Below, piece after piece: positions 1 through 7,838 of a DNA stretch of 62,737 nucleotides (its first letter is position 1; each line of letters opens with the position of its first letter). The translations under genes were made by a program, and so were the position numbers. The notes beneath the pieces were generated by a model, which had not been told where the DNA came from, did no database searches, and saw only the letters and a list, made by a program, of their open reading frames with translations. The DNA comes from Burkholderia sp. H160 (GTDB lineage Bacteria; Pseudomonadota; Gammaproteobacteria; Burkholderiales; Burkholderiaceae), in NCBI GenBank assembly GCA_000173575.1, contig ABYL01000031.1, positions 1 through 62,737 of the forward strand, given 5' to 3'.

Positions 1-198
1 GCGTGCGTCGCGGACGGGTCTGCCAGGAAAACCAACCGATGGTTTTGGAACGGGGATTCGGAGCGCGCAGCGCCGCCGGAAGAATGACGGCCTTGTCACT
101 AGCGCGGAATGCGCGGGAGCACGGATTCCAGATGCACCACTGCCGCAAGCGGACCGAGGGACCCGCTTATGAGCTTGCGGTTTGAGCTGTCTTCTTTG

Positions 199-230
199 CC
201 TACTTTCTTTGCAGCAGCAAAGAAAGTAGG
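199..230. repeat. Perfect 14-bp inverted repeat (REP-like element)
   Basis: CCTACTTTCTTTGC at 199-212 and its exact reverse complement at 217-230 flank the 4-base loop AGCA. The palindrome is followed by a GCCGCCCCGCACAGGGG-type segment. From memory this combination recurs as an extragenic repeat in Burkholderia/Paraburkholderia genomes. No second copy was seen in this window. There is no T-run next to it, so a simple terminator is less likely than a REP-type element. Confidence 0.7.
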
Positions 231-352
231 TGCCGCCCCGCACAGGGGCAACGCTAATAGACCGACAAGAAAGCAAGGAAAGGCCAAGAAAACCAGAACT
301 ACGACAAAAAGGCCCCTGCCAAGGCCCCCTCCGTAATAAGAACTTCTCATGA

Positions 353-370
353 CTGTCACGCGGCAGTCAC
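353..370 (+). promoter_or_regulatory. Candidate Pho box (PhoB site)
   Basis: CTGTCAC at 353-359 and CAGTCAC at 364-370 are direct repeats 11 bp apart with a 4-base spacer. That is the architecture of a PhoB half-site pair (consensus CTGTCAT, 4-bp spacer). Matches to the consensus are 6/7 and 5/7. The spacer is GC-rich rather than AT-rich. The site ends 44 bp before the start codon of the PlcP-like gene, a sensible distance for an activator site that replaces the -35 element. A clear -10 hexamer was not found. Confidence 0.5.
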
Positions 371-414
371 GCGCGCCCGGCCCAATACGGGCACCGCCAC
401 TCGACGCGTGAGCC

Positions 415-1356
415 ATGGACCCCAATACGTCCGCGACTTCCCTGTTTCGTCAGACCGGCCCGAGCGTCGACCCCGTCACGTTCCGGCCCGCCCCGGGTTC
501 TACTCATCACGGCCTGCCGCTGCCCGCGACGCCGTCACTCGATGCCCACGCCGACCATCCCGACGACAGCCACGCCGATCCGCACCGCTATCGCACGATC
601 TGGCTCTCGGACATCCACCTCGGCTCGAGCGGCTGCCAGGCGAGCTATCTGCTCGACTTCCTGCGCCACAACGAATCGGAGTACCTTTACCTCGTCGGCG
701 ACATCATCGACGGCTGGCAACTGAAGAAGGGCTGGTACTGGCCGCAGGCGCACAACGACGTCGTGCAGAAAGTGCTGCGCAAGGCGCGCAAAGGCACCCA
801 GGTCATCTACGTGCCCGGCAATCACGACGAAGCCGCGCGTCAGTTCTGCGACCTCGCGTTCGGCGACATCCACGTGCGCGGCGAAGCGTTCCACACGACG
901 CTCGCCGGCAAGCGGTTGTGGATCGTGCACGGCGATCTGTTCGACGGCGTGATCCAGCACGCGAAATGGCTCGCCTATCTCGGCGACACGCTCTACACGA
1001 TGATTCTCGTGCTGAACCGCTGGTTCAACCGGATCCGCAGCAAGCTCGGCTTCCCGTACTGGTCGCTGTCGCAATACCTGAAGCATCAGGTCAAGAACGC
1101 GGTCAACTTCATCTCGTCGTTCGAACAGGTGATGACCGACGAAGCACGTCGCCGCGGTTGCGACGGCGTCGTCTGCGGGCACATCCACAAGGCCGAGATG
1201 CGCGAGATCGACGGCGTGCTCTATTGCAACGACGGCGATTGGGTCGAGAGTCTGTCGGCGCTCGTCGAGACCTATGAAGGCGAACTCAAGGTGATCTTCT
1301 GGACCGCGCTGCGCGCGCCCCAGGCGGGCCGGCAAAAAGCCCGCGCCACTGCCTGA
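415..1356 (+). CDS. plcP: PlcP-like calcineurin-fold phosphoesterase (phospholipase C; usually annotated as LpxH-like UDP-2,3-diacylglucosamine diphosphatase)
   Basis: A 313-residue metallophosphoesterase. Metal-binding motifs are SDIHLG (Asp66, His68), GDIIDGW (Asp96), GNHDE (residues 135-139), HGD (172-174) and CGHIHKAE (His256, His258). Beyond these, the segments YWPQAHNDVVQKVLRKARKG and FPYWSLSQYLK match my recollection of rhizobial PlcP. That enzyme cleaves phosphatidylcholine/ethanolamine to diacylglycerol during phosphate starvation. LpxH proper is shorter, near 240 residues. The first ~58 residues are a low-complexity extension with no signal peptide. The next gene is an Agt/SqdX-like glycosyltransferase and the third is diacylglycerol kinase, which supports a lipid-turnover role. 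The fold is certain; the substrate is inferred from motifs and context. Confidence 0.72.
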   Translation: MDPNTSATSLFRQTGPSVDPVTFRPAPGSTHHGLPLPATPSLDAHADHPDDSHADPHRYRTIWLSDIHLGSSGCQASYLLDFLRHNESEYLYLVGDIIDGWQLKKGWYWPQAHNDVVQKVLRKARKGTQVIYVPGNHDEAARQFCDLAFGDIHVRGEAFHTTLAGKRLWIVHGDLFDGVIQHAKWLAYLGDTLYTMILVLNRWFNRIRSKLGFPYWSLSQYLKHQVKNAVNFISSFEQVMTDEARRRGCDGVVCGHIHKAEMREIDGVLYCNDGDWVESLSALVETYEGELKVIFWTALRAPQAGRQKARATA

Positions 1357-1392
1357 ACGCCTCCTTCCTCCACTTCCACAGGGCCCTCAGCG

Positions 1393-2436
1393 ATGAACAC
1401 AGCGATGAAGATCATGATCGTCACCGACGCATGGGAGCCGCAGGTCAACGGCGTCGTGCGCACGCTGAAGAACACCCGGCGCGAACTCGCCGCGCTCGGC
1501 CATCAGGTCGATCTGCTGACACCGCTCGAATTCCGCACCATCCCGTGCCCGACTTATCCGGAGATACGCCTGTCGCTGCTGCCGCGCAGCAGGCTGCGCG
1601 AGCGCATCGACCGCTTCGCGCCCGACGCCTTGCACATCGCGACTGAAGGTCCGCTCGGCATGGCCGCGCGCGCGTACGCGCTGGAGCACAAGCTGCCGTT
1701 CACGACCGCGTATCACACCCGCTTTCCCGAGTACGTGCAGGCACGCTTTCGCATCCCGCTCGCGGCAACCTACAAGTTTCTGCACTGGTTCCACAAGCCG
1801 TCGCTCGCGGTGATGGCGCCCACGCCCGTCGTCAAGCAGGACCTCGAAAAGTTCGGCTTCACGAACGTCGTGTTGTGGACGCGCGGCGTCGACCTCGAGA
1901 TCTTCCGCCCGATGGATTCGAAGGTGCTCAACACCGCGCGGCCGATCTTCCTGTACGTCGGGCGCGTAGCGGTCGAGAAAAACGTCGAGGCGTTTCTGCA
2001 GCTCGATCTGCCCGGCTCGAAGTGGGTCGCGGGTGAGGGCCCGGCGCTCGCCGAGCTGAAGTCGCGCTATCCGCAGGTCAACTATCTGGGCGTGCTGTCG
2101 CAGGCCGAACTCGCGAAGGTCTACGCAGCCGCCGACGTCTTCGTGTTTCCGAGCCGCACCGACACCTTCGGGCTCGTGCTGCTCGAAGCGCTCGCATGCG
2201 GCACGCCGGTGGCGGCGTATCCGGTCACCGGCCCGATCGACGTGCTTGGCGACGGCGGCGCCGGTGCGATGCACGAGGATCTGCGCGAAGCCTGTCTCAA
2301 TGCGCTGAAGATCGATCGATCGGATGCGCGCGCGTGGGCTGAGCGCTTCTCGTGGGCGGCGGCGTCCTCGCAATTCGCCGCGCATTTGAAGCCTCTGCGC
2401 GGTACGGCGTATCGTGAGGAAAGCGCCGCTGCGTGA
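1393..2436 (+). CDS. GT4 glycosyltransferase, SqdX/Agt-like (probable diacylglycerol glycosyltransferase)
   Basis: A 347-residue GT-B protein. The N-terminal domain opens with IMIVTDAWEPQVNGVVRTL, typical of the SqdX/PimB/Agt branch of family GT4. The C-terminal nucleotide-sugar domain has FLYVGRVAVEKN (around residue 190) and DTFGLVLLEALACGTP, the D/E-x7-E donor-binding motif. Members of this branch transfer glucose, glucuronate or sulfoquinovose to diacylglycerol at the cytoplasmic face of the inner membrane. It starts 36 bp after the PlcP-like gene and its stop overlaps the start region of dgkA. In the remodelling model it consumes the diacylglycerol released by PlcP. The acceptor assignment is inference; family membership is secure. 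Confidence 0.75.
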   Translation: MNTAMKIMIVTDAWEPQVNGVVRTLKNTRRELAALGHQVDLLTPLEFRTIPCPTYPEIRLSLLPRSRLRERIDRFAPDALHIATEGPLGMAARAYALEHKLPFTTAYHTRFPEYVQARFRIPLAATYKFLHWFHKPSLAVMAPTPVVKQDLEKFGFTNVVLWTRGVDLEIFRPMDSKVLNTARPIFLYVGRVAVEKNVEAFLQLDLPGSKWVAGEGPALAELKSRYPQVNYLGVLSQAELAKVYAAADVFVFPSRTDTFGLVLLEALACGTPVAAYPVTGPIDVLGDGGAGAMHEDLREACLNALKIDRSDARAWAERFSWAAASSQFAAHLKPLRGTAYREESAAA

Positions 2437-3140
2437 TGCGGCGCGCGGAGCTATCCATGCGAAGTAGTCGATCTAGCGCGGAAGGCGCGTCGAACGGCGC
2501 GCTGCGCGCCGTCCAGTCCACCCGCGACTCCTCGAGCATCGAACCGTTCGACGACGTACGCGAGCCGGACGCGACCGGGCAGGCGGACGCCATGCACCGC
2601 GTGAAAGGCGCGAGGGCGATGAACAGCGGCGTGAACGCCGCGGGAGGCGCGCAACCTGACGCCGCCCATGAGGCAACCCGCGACTCGACCCAAGACGCAC
2701 CCAACGAACCGCTCAGCCCCGACGACCCGCTCGCCCCCCTGCCCTTCAACCCCTACAAGGGCAACCGAGGCCTCACGCGCGCGTGGCACGCGATGAAAAA
2801 CTCGCTCGCCGGCTTTCGTGTCGCGATTCGCGAGGAAAGCGCGTTTCGTCAGGAACTCACCCTCGCCGCGATCCTGATTCCGTGCGGCCTCGTCGTGCCC
2901 GTCGAGCCCGTGTCGCGCGTGCTGCTGCTCGGCTCGGTGCTGCTCGTGCTGATCGTCGAGCTGCTCAATTCGAGCGTCGAAGCGGCGATCGACCGGATCT
3001 CGCTCGAACGTCACGAGCTGTCGCGCCGTGCAAAGGATCTTGGCAGTGCGGCCGTGATGGTCGCGCTCGGTATGTGTGTGATGACGTGGGGCGTGATCGT
3101 CGGGCCGCTAGTCGTCGGCTGGGTGCGCGCGTGGCTGTGA
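2433..3140 (+). CDS. dgkA: Diacylglycerol kinase (DgkA family) with a long N-terminal extension
   Basis: The last ~125 residues form the three-helix prokaryotic diacylglycerol kinase: KGNRGLTRAWHAMKNSLAG, the amphipathic FRVAIREESAFRQEL, then ELLNSSVEAAIDRIS, which holds the catalytic Glu and the Asn-Ser metal/ATP site, and a final hydrophobic helix. It phosphorylates diacylglycerol to phosphatidic acid in the inner membrane. The frame is open from GTG 2433 / ATG 2436, overlapping the previous stop, and gives ~108 extra residues rich in Ala, Ser, Asp and Glu with no domain. ATGs at 2592 and 2619 are alternative starts that would leave a shorter leader. As the third gene of the run it can recycle diacylglycerol not used for glycolipids. 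Confidence 0.85.
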   Translation: MMRRAELSMRSSRSSAEGASNGALRAVQSTRDSSSIEPFDDVREPDATGQADAMHRVKGARAMNSGVNAAGGAQPDAAHEATRDSTQDAPNEPLSPDDPLAPLPFNPYKGNRGLTRAWHAMKNSLAGFRVAIREESAFRQELTLAAILIPCGLVVPVEPVSRVLLLGSVLLVLIVELLNSSVEAAIDRISLERHELSRRAKDLGSAAVMVALGMCVMTWGVIVGPLVVGWVRAWL

Positions 3141-3170
3141 CCCCCACAGAATGAAAATCCGCACAGGCGG

Positions 3171-3198
3171 TTGGGTATTAGAACGCTCGGTTTATAAT
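3171..3198 (+). promoter_or_regulatory. Sigma70-type promoter for the tetR-like gene
   Basis: TTGGGT at 3171-3176 and a perfect TATAAT at 3193-3198 are separated by 16 bp. Transcription would start near 3205, leaving a ~180-nt leader before the TetR start. The leader contains a GC-rich hairpin at 3272-3290 (7-bp stem CCCGCCG/CGGCGGG, 5-nt loop). No autoregulatory palindrome overlapping the promoter was recognised. Confidence 0.6.
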
Positions 3199-3386
3199 CG
3201 TCCGATGGTCTGACAGGAAAGCGCCGGCGTAATCGCAACACCGCCTGACGTCGTCCTGCCCTTTCGAGGGGCCCGCCGCGTGCCGGCGGGTTCTGGAGCG
3301 CTCAAGATACCAACCAGATCCGGGTGGAACACGCAGCAGCGGCACGCCGCCACGCGCCCAGCCCGGCATAACCAGGGCCGGACGAC

Positions 3387-4112
3387 ATGGAAGCCAAACC
3401 TCCCCGCCGCACGCGCGAACGGATTCTCGAACTGTCGTTAAAGCTGTTCAACGAAATCGGCGAGCCGAACGTCACGACGACGACGATCGCCGAGGAAATG
3501 GAAATCAGTCCAGGCAACCTGTACTACCACTTCCGCAACAAAGACGACATCATCAACAGCATCTTCAGCCAGTTCGAGCAGGAGATCGAGAAGCGTCTGC
3601 GTTTCCCCGACGACCATCGCGCGACCATCGACGAAATGTGGTCGTACCTGCAGTACATGGTCGATTTCACGTGGCGCTACCGCTTCCTGTACCGCGACCT
3701 GAACGACCTGCTCGCGCGCAACCGCACGCTCGAGACACATTTCAAGCAGATCATCAGCCACAAGGTGCGCTTCGCGAGCCAGTTTTGCGAGCAGCTCGTC
3801 GCCGATGGCGAAATGGTCGCGTCGCCGCAGGAAATGCAGGTGATCGCGACCAACGTCGGCGTGATCGGCACGTACTGGCTGTCGTATCAGTTCGTGATGA
3901 ATCCGCGCAAATACAACGAGCAGGAAGCGATCCGCGAGGAGCTGCATCAGGTCAGCGTGCAGATCGTCTCGCTGATGGCGCCGTACCTGCGCGGCCGCTC
4001 CCGGCAGCTGTTCGACGACCTTGTCACGGGCAAGCTGCCCAAGCGCGAGTTCTACGACTACTTGCCGCCGCGTGAAGGCGCCGCGCCTCGCAACGAATCG
4101 AAGGAAAGTTGA
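3387..4112 (+). CDS. TetR/AcrR family transcriptional regulator
   Basis: A 241-residue protein with an N-terminal TetR helix-turn-helix: RTRERILELSLKLFNEIG, then TTTIAEEMEISPGNLYYHFRNKDDI (about residues 8-55). The C-terminal part is helical and should be the ligand-binding/dimerisation domain. Its motifs (WSYLQYMVDFTWRYRFLYRDL) resemble a family common in beta/gammaproteobacteria whose ligands are mostly unknown. It lies downstream of its own promoter and just before the LOG-family gene: its stop TGA (4110-4112) is 2 bp before the next ATG, so the two are probably cotranscribed. The regulated gene set cannot be read from the sequence. Confidence 0.88.
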   Translation: MEAKPPRRTRERILELSLKLFNEIGEPNVTTTTIAEEMEISPGNLYYHFRNKDDIINSIFSQFEQEIEKRLRFPDDHRATIDEMWSYLQYMVDFTWRYRFLYRDLNDLLARNRTLETHFKQIISHKVRFASQFCEQLVADGEMVASPQEMQVIATNVGVIGTYWLSYQFVMNPRKYNEQEAIREELHQVSVQIVSLMAPYLRGRSRQLFDDLVTGKLPKREFYDYLPPREGAAPRNESKES

Positions 4113-4114
4113 GT

Positions 4115-4702
4115 ATGAAGTCGGTGTGTGTCTATTGCGGCTCCTCGATGGGAGCCAAGCCGTTGTATGCGCAGGCGGCGCGCGCATTCGGCCGCGCCCT
4201 CGTCGAGGCCGATCTGGCGCTCGTTTTTGGGGGCGGCAAGGTGGGACTGATGGGCGTGATCGCCGATACCGTGATGGCCGAAGGCGGCCGCGCGATCGGC
4301 GTGATTCCCGAGCTGCTCGTCAGCAAGGAAGTGGGTCATAACGGCCTGACCGAGCTGCACGTGGTGCCCGACATGCATCATCGCAAGAAGATGATGGCCG
4401 AGCTGTCCGATGCGTTCGTCGCGATGCCGGGCGGCGCGGGCACGCTCGAGGAGCTGTTCGAGGTCTTCACGTGGGCGCAGCTCGGCTATCACGGCAAGCC
4501 GGTCGCGCTCCTGAACACCGGCGGCTTCTACGAGCCGCTGATCCGCCTGCTTCAGCACACGGTCGACGAAGGCTTCTTGCGCAAGACCTATCTCGACATG
4601 CTGCAGATCGACGCCGATCCGGCCGCCTTGATCGGCAAGCTGCAACGCTACGCGCCCCCCGCGCGCGACAAGTGGACGGCGGTTCAAAGCGACGCGATCT
4701 GA
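4115..4702 (+). CDS. LOG-family protein (TIGR00730; nucleoside 5'-monophosphate phosphoribohydrolase)
   Basis: A 195-residue Rossmann-fold protein with both LOG signatures: FGGGKVGLMG (about residues 42-51) and MPGGAGTLEELFE (about 107-119). Characterised members hydrolyse the N-glycosidic bond of cytokinin riboside 5'-monophosphate or AMP-like nucleotides, releasing ribose 5-phosphate. ATG 4115 is preferred over an in-frame TTG at 4109 because it follows the TetR stop directly. The AAGGAAAG at 4101-4108 is a good ribosome-binding site. The physiological substrate here is unknown. Confidence 0.88.
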   Translation: MKSVCVYCGSSMGAKPLYAQAARAFGRALVEADLALVFGGGKVGLMGVIADTVMAEGGRAIGVIPELLVSKEVGHNGLTELHVVPDMHHRKKMMAELSDAFVAMPGGAGTLEELFEVFTWAQLGYHGKPVALLNTGGFYEPLIRLLQHTVDEGFLRKTYLDMLQIDADPAALIGKLQRYAPPARDKWTAVQSDAI

Positions 4703-4761
4703 ATCCCGGCCCGAACCTGAGCGAAACGCGCCGCGTGGACCAACCGAACAATGAGGTTGCG

Positions 4762-5508
4762 ATGACGAAAGCTGTTCTGATCACCGGCGGCAGCCGCGGC
4801 ATCGGCCGCGCCACCGCGCGTCTGCTTGGCGCGCGCGGCTGGTGCGTCGGCGTGAACTATGTGCGCGACCTCGCGGCCGCGCAGCAGACGGTCGCCGAGG
4901 TCGAACACGCGGGCGGCCGCGCGGTGCCGATCGGCGGCGATGTCGCGAACGAGGCCGACGTGACCGGCATGTTCGATACGCTGCAGCAGACCTTTGGCCG
5001 CATCGATGCGCTCGTCAACAACGCCGGCATCGTCGCGCCGTCGAGCCAGCTCGCCGACATGGACTTCGCACGTCTGAAACGCATGTTCGACGTCAACGTG
5101 CTCGGCGCCTATCTGTGCGCGCGGGAAGCGGCGCGGCGCATGTCGACCCAGCGCGGCGGCACGGGTGGCGCGATCGTCAATGTTTCGTCGGCCGCGGCGC
5201 GACTCGGTTCGCCGAACGAGTACGTCGACTATGCGGGGTCGAAAGGCGCAATCGACACGATGACACTCGGCCTCGCGAAAGAACTCGGCCCGCAGGGTGT
5301 GCGCGTGAACGCGGTGCGTCCGGGCCTGATCGACACCGAGATTCATGCGAGCGGCGGCAAGCCCGAGCGCGCCGCGCAGCTGGGCGCGACCACGCCTCTC
5401 GGCCGCCCCGGCCGCGCGGACGAAGTCGCCGAGGCGATCGTATGGCTGCTCAGCGACGCGGCCTCGTACGTGACGGGCGCGCTGTTCGACGTCGCCGGCG
5501 GCCGCTGA
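4762..5508 (+). CDS. SDR family oxidoreductase, FabG/glucose-1-dehydrogenase type
   Basis: A 248-residue classical short-chain dehydrogenase. It shows LITGGSRGIGRAT (cofactor-binding TGxxxGxG, residues 6-18), NNAGI, the catalytic Ser in VNVSSAAARLG, the YAGSK active-site motif, and the PG..T segment VRPGLIDTEIH. The C-terminus SDAASYVTGALFDVAGGR is typical of FabG-like enzymes. The frame stays open upstream through the end of the LOG gene, but the first sensible ATG is at 4762. It lies 59 bp downstream of the LOG gene, possibly in the same transcript. The substrate is unknown. Confidence 0.87.
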   Translation: MTKAVLITGGSRGIGRATARLLGARGWCVGVNYVRDLAAAQQTVAEVEHAGGRAVPIGGDVANEADVTGMFDTLQQTFGRIDALVNNAGIVAPSSQLADMDFARLKRMFDVNVLGAYLCAREAARRMSTQRGGTGGAIVNVSSAAARLGSPNEYVDYAGSKGAIDTMTLGLAKELGPQGVRVNAVRPGLIDTEIHASGGKPERAAQLGATTPLGRPGRADEVAEAIVWLLSDAASYVTGALFDVAGGR

Positions 5509-5783
5509 ACGAAAGCCGCGCGCAATGGGGCGCAAGCCTCAAATGCGAAACGCGGTCCGCTGCGGCCGCGCTTTGACAGCGCCCTCTTCCCGCTCCTTTC
5601 CTTGGACGAATTGCCGTCGATCTGTCGGCAAACTGCCACATCCGTGCGTCGAAAGCGCGCGCCTCCCCTTTACTGTAATCCTGCGTAATAATGCGACGCT
5701 ACAATCGACCAGATCGTATGCATTCGCAATGCAAAACATAAGTACGAGGCCAACGCCGTCGCGTACGCTGACCAGAGACTCTC

Positions 5784-7784
5784 ATGCAAGACAAGCAGTC
5801 CACGCGCTGGCGCGCGCACAATGCCAGTGCGACGGCCTCGACCGCACCCGCAGACGGCGCGCACCCATTTGCTGGCTCGCAGAGCCAGCCGGCACCTGAA
5901 GCCCCGGCGATACACAGCGCCGACACTGCCGACGCATCGGGCTCCGCCGTTTCCGCCGACCGCGCCACGCGCGGCCTGCAGCGCTGGCGCGCGCTCGCGG
6001 CGATCCGTCCGCTGTTGTGGCTCGTCGCGCTGGCGATCCTGTGCGCGTGGCTGATGCCCGGCATTCTTGGCCACGAGCCGTGGAAGCAGGACGAAACCTA
6101 CACGTTCGGCATCATCCAGCACATGCTCGATACCGGCGACCTCGTCGTGCCGACCAATGCCGGCCAGCCCTTCGTCGAAAAGCCGCCGTTCTACGACTGG
6201 GTCGCGACCGGCCTCGCGTGGCTGTTTGGCCGCTATCTGCCGCTGCACGATGCGGCGCGGCTCGCGAGCGCTCTGTTCGCGGGCCTGACGGTCTACTACA
6301 CCGCGCGCGTCGCGCGTCGCGCGGTCGATGCGTCGAGCTGGTTCGACCTGCGCGTAATCGGCACAGTCGCGCTGTTCGGCGGCACGCTCGTCGTCGTCAA
6401 GCACGTGCACGACATGATGACCGACGTCGCGCTGATGGCCGGCGCCGCGCTCGGCTTCTGCGGGCTGTTCGAACTGGTGCTCGTGCATCTGCGCGACGAC
6501 CCGCGTGCCGCGTCGTATTTCCCGATGTATGCGCAAGCCACACCGCAGACCAAACCGCTCGATGCCCGCGAGCGGCGTCACGCGATCATCAGCGGCGCGA
6601 CGATGTTCGGCGCAGGCGTCGGTGTATCGCTGCTCACGAAGGGGCTGTTCGTGCCGCTCGTGTTCGGCGCGACCACCTGCGCCGCGCTGCTGCTCTATCC
6701 TGCGTGCCGCAGCCGCAGTTTCGCGGGCGCGCTCGGCGTCGCCGCGCTCGCCTGCGCGCCGTTCGCGCTGATCTGGCCGATCTGCTTCTATCTGCGCTCC
6801 GAGGCGCTTTTCAAGGTGTGGCTGTGGGATAACAACGTCGGGCGTTTCTTCGGTTTTTCGGTCGCCGAGCTCGGCTCCGAAAACGAGAGCCGCCTGTTCG
6901 TGCTGCGCACCGTGCTGAGCGTCGGCTTTCCGGTCGTGCCGCTTGCACTGGCCGCCCTCGCCGGTGGCGCATGGCGGCGTTGGCGCGATCCTCGCGTGGC
7001 GTTGCCGGTGCTGTTCGCGGGCATCGGTTTCGCGGTGCTGCAAGGCTCGGCGACGGTCCGCGAGCTGTACATCCTGCCGTTCATCGCGCCGCTCGCGCTG
7101 GTCGCGATGCAGGGCGTCGAGCGCCTGCCGGCGCGTCTGCATACCGGCTGGGACATGACGAGCCGCGTGCTGTTCGGCAGCGCGGCCGCGCTCGCGTGGA
7201 TCATCTGGTCGATCATGACGAGTCCGGCGAGCACGCATGCGTCGCTGCATCTGCTTGGCCGCTGGCTGCCGCTCGACTGGGTGCTGCCGATCTCGCCCGT
7301 GCTGATCTTCGGCGCGCTGCTGCTGACGATCGGCTGGCTGTGGCTGCTGCCGTCGTTCAAGTACGCGGGCAAATGGCGCGGCGCGCTCAGCTGGTGCGCC
7401 GGCGCGATGCTCGTGTGGGGGCTCGTGAGCACGCTGCTGCTGCCGTGGCTCGACTACGCGAAAAGCTACCGCTCGGTGTTCCGCGAGCTCGGCGCGAAGT
7501 TGACTATCGAATGGAACGACGGCGACTGCATGGCGAGCACCGGGCTCGGCGAATCCGAAGCGCCGATGCTCTTCTACTACACGGGCATCGTGCATCACCC
7601 GATCGACGATCCGCGCACGACCGAATGCAGGTGGCTGATTCAGGAAAGCCGCCGCGACAACGCGCGGCTGCCGGCCGGCGAATGGCGGCTGTTCTGGTCC
7701 GGCGCGCGGCCGGGTGATTCGAATGAGCTGTTGCGGGTGTTCGTGCGCACGCCGATGAAAGGCAAGGCGCACGGCGACGAGTAG
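5784..7784 (+). CDS. GT39 / ArnT-like membrane glycosyltransferase
   Basis: A 666-residue polytopic protein. A ~75-residue polar N-terminus is followed by about a dozen hydrophobic segments. After the first transmembrane helix comes GHEPWKQDETYTFGIIQHML, with the acidic pair expected in the first periplasmic loop of PMT/ArnT (GT39) enzymes. VEKPPFYDWVATGLAWLFGR follows and is characteristic of the dolichol/undecaprenyl-phosphate sugar transferases. Such enzymes move a sugar from an undecaprenyl-phosphate carrier to lipid A, LPS or a protein in the periplasm. No arn genes are adjacent, so the donor and acceptor cannot be named. Upstream (5509-5783) is an AT-richer non-coding gap without a clear promoter. 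Confidence 0.8.
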   Translation: MQDKQSTRWRAHNASATASTAPADGAHPFAGSQSQPAPEAPAIHSADTADASGSAVSADRATRGLQRWRALAAIRPLLWLVALAILCAWLMPGILGHEPWKQDETYTFGIIQHMLDTGDLVVPTNAGQPFVEKPPFYDWVATGLAWLFGRYLPLHDAARLASALFAGLTVYYTARVARRAVDASSWFDLRVIGTVALFGGTLVVVKHVHDMMTDVALMAGAALGFCGLFELVLVHLRDDPRAASYFPMYAQATPQTKPLDARERRHAIISGATMFGAGVGVSLLTKGLFVPLVFGATTCAALLLYPACRSRSFAGALGVAALACAPFALIWPICFYLRSEALFKVWLWDNNVGRFFGFSVAELGSENESRLFVLRTVLSVGFPVVPLALAALAGGAWRRWRDPRVALPVLFAGIGFAVLQGSATVRELYILPFIAPLALVAMQGVERLPARLHTGWDMTSRVLFGSAAALAWIIWSIMTSPASTHASLHLLGRWLPLDWVLPISPVLIFGALLLTIGWLWLLPSFKYAGKWRGALSWCAGAMLVWGLVSTLLLPWLDYAKSYRSVFRELGAKLTIEWNDGDCMASTGLGESEAPMLFYYTGIVHHPIDDPRTTECRWLIQESRRDNARLPAGEWRLFWSGARPGDSNELLRVFVRTPMKGKAHGDE

Positions 7785-7838
7785 AACCGCGGCACGGATC
7801 GCGCCGGCCAACTACCCGGCGCGTGAATCCGCGTTGAT

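Larger units (their letters stand above)
1..414. other. Non-coding leader region before the plcP-like operon
   Basis: No convincing coding frame was found here. The stretch contains the perfect palindrome at 199-230 with its flanking sequence, then an A-rich segment (about 260-310) and the Pho-box-like repeat at 353-370 just before the first gene. The open frames on both strands run through the palindrome and give low-complexity Arg/Pro/Ala/Lys-rich peptides, so I treat them as spurious. The 5' edge may cut the end of a preceding gene, but nothing recognisable is left. Confidence 0.5.

Noticed and set aside
109-336. Peptides reading through the palindrome (FFAAAKKVG-type)
   Set aside because: They arise from the repeat itself and are low-complexity; this is a frequent false gene call in Burkholderia.
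415-1356. Calling the first gene LpxH
   Set aside because: The metal motifs fit both, but the length, the YWPQAHNDVVQKVLRKARKG segment and the GT/DgkA neighbours fit PlcP better. LpxH remains the fallback.
5670-7811. A 713-codon frame antisense to the GT39 gene
   Set aside because: The composition is typical of the shadow frame of a high-GC gene, and the GT39 protein on the other strand has clear motifs.
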